Shown here: piece after piece, positions 5,269 through 9,684 of the stretch
Layout: every line of letters begins with the position of its first letter
Numbering within the stretch: position 1 is the stretch's first letter
Assembly: GCA_002770795.1 (NCBI GenBank)
Contig: PCTP01000201.1
Coordinates: 1 to 9,684 of the forward strand
Source: Gammaproteobacteria bacterium CG22_combo_CG10-13_8_21_14_all_40_8
GTDB lineage: Bacteria; Pseudomonadota; Gammaproteobacteria; Enterobacterales; GCA-002770795
DNA length: 9,684 bases
Direction of reading: 5' to 3'
Position numbers and translations under genes: made by a program
Notes under the pieces: model-generated
The model's database searches: none
Told to the model about the DNA's origin: nothing
The model's input: only the letters and a program-made list of their open reading frames with translations

Positions 5269-6450
5269 TTATAATAAGAAAGCTGAGCCCTCTTTAAGAA
5301 GTATAGGCATAATATTTATTAATTGTCTAATATTTAAACATTTTTTTATTGAAATGGGACTGTGTGAAGCTATTTTATCTAAAATTAAGGTATCAACCGC
5401 ATCAATTTTAAATAATTCTCCATTGATATAGACATCAATAATATTTTCATCCACGACATAATAGGTCATTCGAGTATGAGGGGCCAGAATCCATTCTTGC
5501 TCAGGAGGAAGAGAGTGTATGTCTTCGATATATTGCATGGCATCTAATAACGCTTCGTCAAATTGTGGGTAAATTTTTGGTTGAGTTGTCACGCTAGCAA
5601 GGGCTTCTGCTAATAAGCGATCATTTTGCAGTAATTGTTGCAGTTTTTCTCTGACTTGCTGGACATCAGAGGCACGAATTGACATATTTGTGCCGGGTTT
5701 TCTACCTAAGTCAGTGTAGCGGTAGAGGCGATCCCAAGTTTGTTTAAGATCAGAATCGTCTATAATTTGCGAGAGTGTTTCAATTATATTGACTGCGGAT
5801 GGTGCTCTAAAACCGATAGAGCAGGTGATGCATTCGGTGACTGCTGTTCCCCAATGAAGCCAGCCGGGAGGAAGATAGAGTATATCTCCAGCTTGGAACT
5901 CTTCATCAATCGTCGCTATAAAAGGTGAAACTTGTAAAAGATTATCGGTGACGCAGATATCTGGGGTATTGGAAGGGGGAGCAACTTTCCAACGGCGAGT
6001 GCCATTTGCTTGAATTAAAAAGACATCATATTGATCCCGATGAGGGCCTACGCCTCCACCTGGGGTGGCGAGACTGATCATGATGTCATCTAAACGCCAT
6101 CTGGGGATAAAATCAACCCATTCTAGCAACTCTTGGAAAGGCTCCAACCAGATATCAACAGATTGAATTAACAAAGTCCAATTGGTCTCAGGAAGTTTGG
6201 TCAGTGTTTTTTCATCGAATGGACCTAGTTGTGACGTCCATTCTACTGATGACAAGGAGTGATTGTTAGGGAGCGATTGTATTAATCGGGATTCAATATC
6301 TTCTTCTAAAGCCAGACCAGCAATCTCATTAGCGTCTAATATCTGTAATGCATCAGCTGCAAATGCGCCTCGAATAATACAGGGCTTTTTTTGCCAATAC
6401 TCAGCCATGAATTCTTCAACAGACATTGAACCGAGTAGCGGTGATTGCAT
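5269..6450 (-). CDS. roxA: RoxA/YcfD-type JmjC cupin ribosomal oxygenase (50S L16 arginine hydroxylase)
   Basis: Fe(II)/2-oxoglutarate-dependent hydroxylase; E. coli YcfD hydroxylates an arginine of ribosomal protein L16. The N-terminal SMSVEEFMAEYWQKKPCIIRGAF (8-30) and WRLDDIMISLATPGGGVGPHRDQYDVFLIQ (118-147) align closely with YcfD from memory. The iron ligands are visible as His137, Asp139 and His199 (LPPGWLHWG), and Arg152/Arg153 after NGT match the family's basic RRW motif. SIGFRAPS at 211-218 ends the cupin barrel; a helical dimerisation region and a C-terminal winged-helix-like part follow. The 393 residues are slightly longer than E. coli's 373. The start at 6448-6450 is chosen because AAGGA lies seven bases upstream; a longer frame from 6495 would overlap purB and lack an SD. 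It follows purB by 10 bp. Confidence 0.93.
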   Translation of the reverse strand: MQSPLLGSMSVEEFMAEYWQKKPCIIRGAFAADALQILDANEIAGLALEEDIESRLIQSLPNNHSLSSVEWTSQLGPFDEKTLTKLPETNWTLLIQSVDIWLEPFQELLEWVDFIPRWRLDDIMISLATPGGGVGPHRDQYDVFLIQANGTRRWKVAPPSNTPDICVTDNLLQVSPFIATIDEEFQAGDILYLPPGWLHWGTAVTECITCSIGFRAPSAVNIIETLSQIIDDSDLKQTWDRLYRYTDLGRKPGTNMSIRASDVQQVREKLQQLLQNDRLLAEALASVTTQPKIYPQFDEALLDAMQYIEDIHSLPPEQEWILAPHTRMTYYVVDENIIDVYINGELFKIDAVDTLILDKIASHSPISIKKCLNIRQLINIMPILLKEGSAFLL

Positions 6451-6460
6451 GATATTTTCC

Positions 6461-7828
6461 TTAGATGTTTTTAGCTTGGGTGATGGCATTACCAATGTAG
6501 TTGGCTGGCGTTAATTGTTTGAGGCGTTCTCTTTCTGATTCGGGTATTTCAAGAGCCTCGATAAATGCGATCAAATCAGTCTGATTAATGCGTTTGCCAC
6601 GAGTGAGTTCTTTAAGTTTCTCATAAGGCTTCTCAATGGCATAACGACGCATAACTGTTTGGATAGGCTCAGCAAGCACTTCCCAATTTTCATCCAACTC
6701 TTTTAAAAGTTCTGACTCATTGATTTCAAGTTTAGTGATACCTTTTAATGTGGCTTGATAAGCAATCAAACTATGGGCTACGCCAGTTCCTAAAGCTCTT
6801 AACGCGGTTGAGTCAGAGAGATCTCGCTGCCACCTAGATATTTGAAGTTTGCTGCCCAGATGGATAAATAATGCGTTGGCGATACCTAAATTACCTTCAG
6901 AGTTTTCAAAGTCAATGGGGTTGACCTTGTGTGGCATGGTGGATGAGCCAATTTCACCCGCAATGGTTTTTTGTTTAAAGTGTCCTAAGGCGATATAACC
7001 CCAAATATCTCGGTCGAAATCTATGAGGATATTGTTGAATCTTGTTAGCACATCATAGTACTCAGCCACGCAATCATGAGGTTCAATTTGTGTGGTGTAG
7101 GGGTTCCAAACTAATCCGAGGCCAGTGACAAAATGACTTGCCATCGAAGGCCAGTCTAATTCAGGGTAAGCGGACAGGTGGGCGTTATAGTTACCCACAG
7201 CACCATTGGCTTTTCCGGTAATTTCAACTTGGTTTAGTTGATTACGTTGGCGTTGTAATCGAGCCGCGACATTGGCCATTTCTTTGCCCATGGTAGAGGG
7301 TGATGCGGGTTGACCGTGAGTTCTGGTGAGCATGGGCATTTCAGCATATTGGTTGGCAAGCTGTTTGATCGCCTCAATAATCTCATCAAATATGGGTAAT
7401 ATGACCTTTGTTCGAGCTTCGTTTAACATCAATCCATAAGATAAATTATTAATATCTTCCGAGGTGCAGGCAAAATGAATAAATTCAGACACAGCTTGTA
7501 ATTCAGGAAAATCAGCGACTTTTTCCTTTAAAAAATATTCGACAGCTTTGACATCATGATTGGTCGTGCTTTCTATGGTTTTAACTCTTTGTGCATCTGC
7601 TTGACTAAAATGGTTGATGATATTTTCAAGATGTTGGTTAGCTTCTGTTGAAAAAGGGGGGACTTCTTGGATGCCTTTGCAATCAGCTAACATTTGTAAC
7701 CAACGTATCTCAACCACCGTTCGAAAACGGATCAGCCCAAATTCACTAAAAATCGAACGCAAGCTTGATGTTTTTGAAGCATAGCGTCCATCGACTGGGC
7801 TTATGGCGGTCAATGCAGAAAGTTCCAT
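6461..7828 (-). CDS. purB: Adenylosuccinate lyase
   Basis: PurB performs two cleavages in purine synthesis: SAICAR to AICAR plus fumarate, and adenylosuccinate to AMP plus fumarate. The 455 residues match E. coli PurB (456). The opening MELSALTAISPVDGRYASKT is typical, the catalytic His171 lies in TRTHGQPASP (168-176), and the fumarase/lyase signature SSTMPHKVNPIDFENSEGN starts at Ser295, the catalytic serine. The start ATG (7826-7828) has GAGGA six bases upstream. It is the first gene of the purB-roxA-GNAT-DUF7931 operon and diverges from acnB across 453 bp. On the minus strand TAAAAT (plus 7869-7874) is a possible -10 box, but I could not pair it with a good -35 and saw no PurR box. No oddities in the reading frame. 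Confidence 0.98.
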   Translation of the reverse strand: MELSALTAISPVDGRYASKTSSLRSIFSEFGLIRFRTVVEIRWLQMLADCKGIQEVPPFSTEANQHLENIINHFSQADAQRVKTIESTTNHDVKAVEYFLKEKVADFPELQAVSEFIHFACTSEDINNLSYGLMLNEARTKVILPIFDEIIEAIKQLANQYAEMPMLTRTHGQPASPSTMGKEMANVAARLQRQRNQLNQVEITGKANGAVGNYNAHLSAYPELDWPSMASHFVTGLGLVWNPYTTQIEPHDCVAEYYDVLTRFNNILIDFDRDIWGYIALGHFKQKTIAGEIGSSTMPHKVNPIDFENSEGNLGIANALFIHLGSKLQISRWQRDLSDSTALRALGTGVAHSLIAYQATLKGITKLEINESELLKELDENWEVLAEPIQTVMRRYAIEKPYEKLKELTRGKRINQTDLIAFIEALEIPESERERLKQLTPANYIGNAITQAKNI

Positions 7829-8014
7829 GAAAAATCCTCAATGTAATAATAAAACAATTAATGTGCCAATTTTACCCTAAACTCCAGTTGAAGGATATCC
7901 CAAGCCACTATATTAAAGCAGAGTTTATAGGACGAGATTAGGCTTCTGTGATCTTATTGACAGATGTTTCTTGAGAAAAGGCTAGGATATTTAGTGTCAT
8001 AAAAACAGTAGGTT

Positions 8015-8023
8015 TGTTATAAT
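8015..8023 (+). promoter_or_regulatory. Extended -10 promoter candidate for acnB
   Basis: TGTTATAAT is a consensus -10 (TATAAT, 8018-8023) preceded by TGn, the extended -10 element that can work without a good -35. TGTCAT 17 bp upstream (7995-8000) is a poor -35. Transcription would begin near 8030, so the leader of about 250 nt would include the whole element at 8062-8228. This assumes the promoter has not been displaced by one inside the element. Confidence 0.5.
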
Positions 8024-8061
8024 CCTCAAAATGAATAGAGTTTGCATTCAATCTGATATGC

Positions 8062-8228
8062 CTAGGAGCCTGTCCGAGAATAGCGATCGTAGCGAGGGCA
8101 AGCTTGTTTGAGTCAGATTTTTCGATGGATTGAGGCAAATAGTCGCTCTATTTAACGAAATTCATCGGGAAATCTGGCCAAACGGGCTTGGCCGCAGTCG
8201 ATCAGTCTATTCTCGGACAGGCTCCTAG
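8062..8228. mobile_element. 167-bp MITE-like palindromic insertion element
   Basis: The ends at 8062-8083 and 8207-8228 are a perfect 22-bp inverted repeat (CTAG then GAGCCTGTCCGAGAATAG). CTAG is its own reverse complement, so it could be a 4-bp target duplication of the YTAR type used by IS5-family elements, leaving 18-bp terminal repeats. The two halves are imperfect inverted copies of each other around TCGCT (8143-8147): AAATAG/CTATTT at the centre, CAGATTT/AAATCTG further out, then GATCG/CGATC. No transposase is encoded, so it would depend on one from elsewhere. The GC of its right half (34/60 for 8161-8220) is above that of its surroundings. Confidence 0.8.
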
Positions 8229-8269
8229 ATCTACCAAATTAAGGTTGTGTTTTTTTGTCGTTTTATCAT

Positions 8270-8275
8270 GAGGAT
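8270..8275 (+). promoter_or_regulatory. Ribosome binding site fixing the GTG start of acnB
   Basis: GAGGAT, with AGGA seven bases before GTG 8282, is a good SD. The GTG lies exactly where homology with E. coli AcnB (MLEEYRKHVAERA) begins, here MLKEYREHVAERA. An ATG at 8268 is out of frame and reaches a stop at once. Confidence 0.8.
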
Positions 8276-8281
8276 TATCAA

Positions 8282-9684
8282 GTGTTAAAAGAGTATCGTG
8301 AACATGTAGCCGAACGCGCTCAAATGGGCATTGTCCCTTTACCCCTCTCTGCTGAACAAGTTGCTAGTTTGATAGACTTGTTAAAAAATCCTCCTGCAAA
8401 CGAAGCTGAATTTTTAATGGATTTGTTGACGAATCGAATCCCTGCCGGCGTGGATCAGGCGGCTTATGTCAAAGCTGGTTTTTTATCTGCTGTGGCTAAG
8501 GGCGAAACAATTTCTCCTTTAGTCAGTCAAGAAAAGGCGGTTGAACTACTCGGTACGATGCTGGGTGGTTACAACATTGCTACTTTGGTTCAGTTATTAG
8601 ATAGTGACAACTTGGCGGAGCTTGCTGCCGAGCAACTGAAGCATACCTTATTAATGTTTGATGCTTTTCATGATGTGGTGGATAAATCTAAAGCGGGCAA
8701 TCAACATGCTCAAGCAGTGATTAAAAGTTGGGCAGAAGCCGAATGGTTCACTTCGAAAGCGCCACTGGCCGAAAAAATTACCCTAACCGTATTTAAAGTG
8801 CCTGGTGAAACCAATACAGATGATCTTTCTCCTGCACCGGATGCTTGGTCTAGACCAGACATTCCTTTACATGCTCTAGCAATGTTGAAGAATGAGCGTC
8901 CCGGCTTAGAAGGTAATCCCTTAGAAACCATTGAACAGTTAAAACAAAAAGGTCACCCAGTGGTCTATGTCGGAGATGTTGTTGGTACAGGTTCTTCACG
9001 TAAATCTGCAACAAATTCTGTGATTTGGTTGATGGGCGATGATATGCCTGCTATTCCTAATAAGAAAGTCGGCGGTTTTTGTTTTGGTTCCGTCATCGCC
9101 CCCATTTTCTTTAATACCATGGAAGATTCTGGTGCTTTACCTCTTGAGATGGATGTTTCAAAACTTGAAATGGGTGATGTGATTGATCTTTACCCCTATG
9201 CAGGTAAAGTTGAGAAAAATGGCGAAGTGGTTGCAACCTTTAGCATTAAATCTCAAGTGATTTTTGATGAAGTTCAAGCGGGCGGGCGAATTCCTCTTAT
9301 TATTGGACGTGGATTAACCACCAAAGCGCGTGAATTTTTAGGCTTATCACCATCCACTTTATTCCGTTTACCTACAGCGCCAGCCAAATCGACTAAGGGA
9401 TTTACTCTGGCGCAAAAAATTGTAGGAAAGGCTTGTTTAACTTCTGGTGTTCGACCCGGTGAATACTGTGAACCTAAGATGACCACAGTCGGTTCACAAG
9501 ATACCACGGGCCCTATGACTCGTGATGAACTTAAAGATTTGGCTTGTTTAGGTTTTATGGCTGATCTCACTATGCAGTCATTTTGCCATACAGCGGCTTA
9601 TCCAAAGCCTGTAGATGTTGAAAATCAACATACTTTACCTGACTTCATTATGAATAGAGGCGGGGTCTCTCTTCGCCCAGGCGA
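8282..9684 (+). CDS. acnB: Aconitate hydratase B / 2-methylisocitrate dehydratase (N-terminal part)
   Basis: AcnB interconverts citrate and isocitrate in the TCA cycle with a 4Fe-4S cluster, and also dehydrates 2-methylcitrate-type substrates in the methylcitrate cycle. The 467 visible codons run without a stop and align with E. coli AcnB from its first residue. The N-terminal HEAT-like domain (about 1-155) contains LLKNPPANEAEFLMDLLTN. The swivel domain follows (about 160-370, GDVVGTGSSRKSATNSV and IAPIFFNTMEDSGALPLEMD). The core then starts with MTTVGSQDTTGPMTRDELK and SFCHTAAYPKPVDV. The cluster-binding cysteines lie beyond the window. A loop after ALAMLKN is about six residues shorter than in E. 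coli. It is divergent from purB, and a MITE-like insertion lies in its leader. Confidence 0.97.
   Translation, partial: MLKEYREHVAERAQMGIVPLPLSAEQVASLIDLLKNPPANEAEFLMDLLTNRIPAGVDQAAYVKAGFLSAVAKGETISPLVSQEKAVELLGTMLGGYNIATLVQLLDSDNLAELAAEQLKHTLLMFDAFHDVVDKSKAGNQHAQAVIKSWAEAEWFTSKAPLAEKITLTVFKVPGETNTDDLSPAPDAWSRPDIPLHALAMLKNERPGLEGNPLETIEQLKQKGHPVVYVGDVVGTGSSRKSATNSVIWLMGDDMPAIPNKKVGGFCFGSVIAPIFFNTMEDSGALPLEMDVSKLEMGDVIDLYPYAGKVEKNGEVVATFSIKSQVIFDEVQAGGRIPLIIGRGLTTKAREFLGLSPSTLFRLPTAPAKSTKGFTLAQKIVGKACLTSGVRPGEYCEPKMTTVGSQDTTGPMTRDELKDLACLGFMADLTMQSFCHTAAYPKPVDVENQHTLPDFIMNRGGVSLRPG

Larger units (their letters stand above)
7829..8281. other. 453-bp divergent region between purB and acnB
   Basis: It holds the purB leader (7829-7870), an unremarkable stretch (7875-8000), a strong extended -10 element facing acnB (8015-8023), a 167-bp palindromic MITE-like element (8062-8228) and the acnB leader with SD (8270-8275). 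No protein-coding gene is supported. A 66-codon frame at 7938-8138 on the minus strand takes its first third from the mobile element and is rejected. Confidence 0.75.

Noticed and set aside
6451..6495. Upstream ATG codons that would extend RoxA by 15 residues
   Set aside because: The extension overlaps the end of purB and has no SD, while the start at 6450 has AAGGA at ideal distance and fits the family.
7938..8138. 66-codon minus-strand frame in the purB-acnB gap
   Set aside because: It starts inside the MITE-like element, has no SD or family resemblance, and its N-terminal third is simply translated repeat.
8710..9570. Minus-strand frames 8710-8931 and 9274-9570
   Set aside because: Both are antisense to the well-conserved acnB coding sequence.
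1..9684. CRISPR array, tRNA or riboswitch
   Set aside because: I saw no series of regularly spaced direct repeats, no cloverleaf with CCA-type end, and no known riboswitch core in any of the gaps.

Overview
The window looks like chromosomal core DNA of a gammaproteobacterium with low to moderate GC. The reasons are an E. coli-type AcnB, a 455-residue PurB with the E. coli length and active-site numbering, a RoxA/YcfD-type ribosomal oxygenase, and DUF4826-like and DUF7931-like small proteins. Gene content would suit a marine or aquatic lineage (Kangiella/Aliikangiella-like, for example), but that placement is only a guess. No tRNA, rRNA, CRISPR array, phage gene or transposase gene is visible.

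Region 1 (1-2533, minus strand) is a catabolic pair. An ALDH7-family aldehyde dehydrogenase (1007-2533) is followed by an NAD-dependent leucine/amino-acid dehydrogenase (start at 887, running off the left edge). A hairpin at 968-996 separates them. The Shine-Dalgarno of the second gene lies in a small stem-loop that contains its own anti-SD copy. The two enzymes probably work in amino-acid breakdown (oxidative deamination plus semialdehyde oxidation).

Region 2 (2534-3040) is a 507-bp control region holding a GntR/FadR-like palindrome (2726-2736), a perfect 12-bp AT-rich inverted repeat (2697-2723), candidate promoters, a 14-bp tandem duplication (2838-2865) and a possible dispersed repeat (2812-2898).

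Region 3 (3041-4242, plus strand) has a DUF4826-like protein and a small protein with a signal peptide and a GyrI-like domain. Between them is a GC-rich island (about 3535-3690) that looks foreign.

Region 4 (4270-7828, minus strand) is a compact operon, purB - roxA - GNAT acetyltransferase - DUF7931 protein, with gaps of 10 and 20 nt and an 8-nt overlap. It joins purine synthesis to ribosomal-protein hydroxylation.

Region 5 (7829-9684) is the divergent control region and the first 467 codons of acnB (GTG start). Between the best acnB promoter (-10 at 8018-8023) and the start codon sits a 167-bp MITE-like element (8062-8228). It has 22-bp perfect terminal inverted repeats and its two halves are imperfect inverted copies of each other, so the acnB leader RNA should carry a long hairpin. 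This insertion and the GntR-type operator region are the most interesting observations. I did not find a convincing new multi-gene system.
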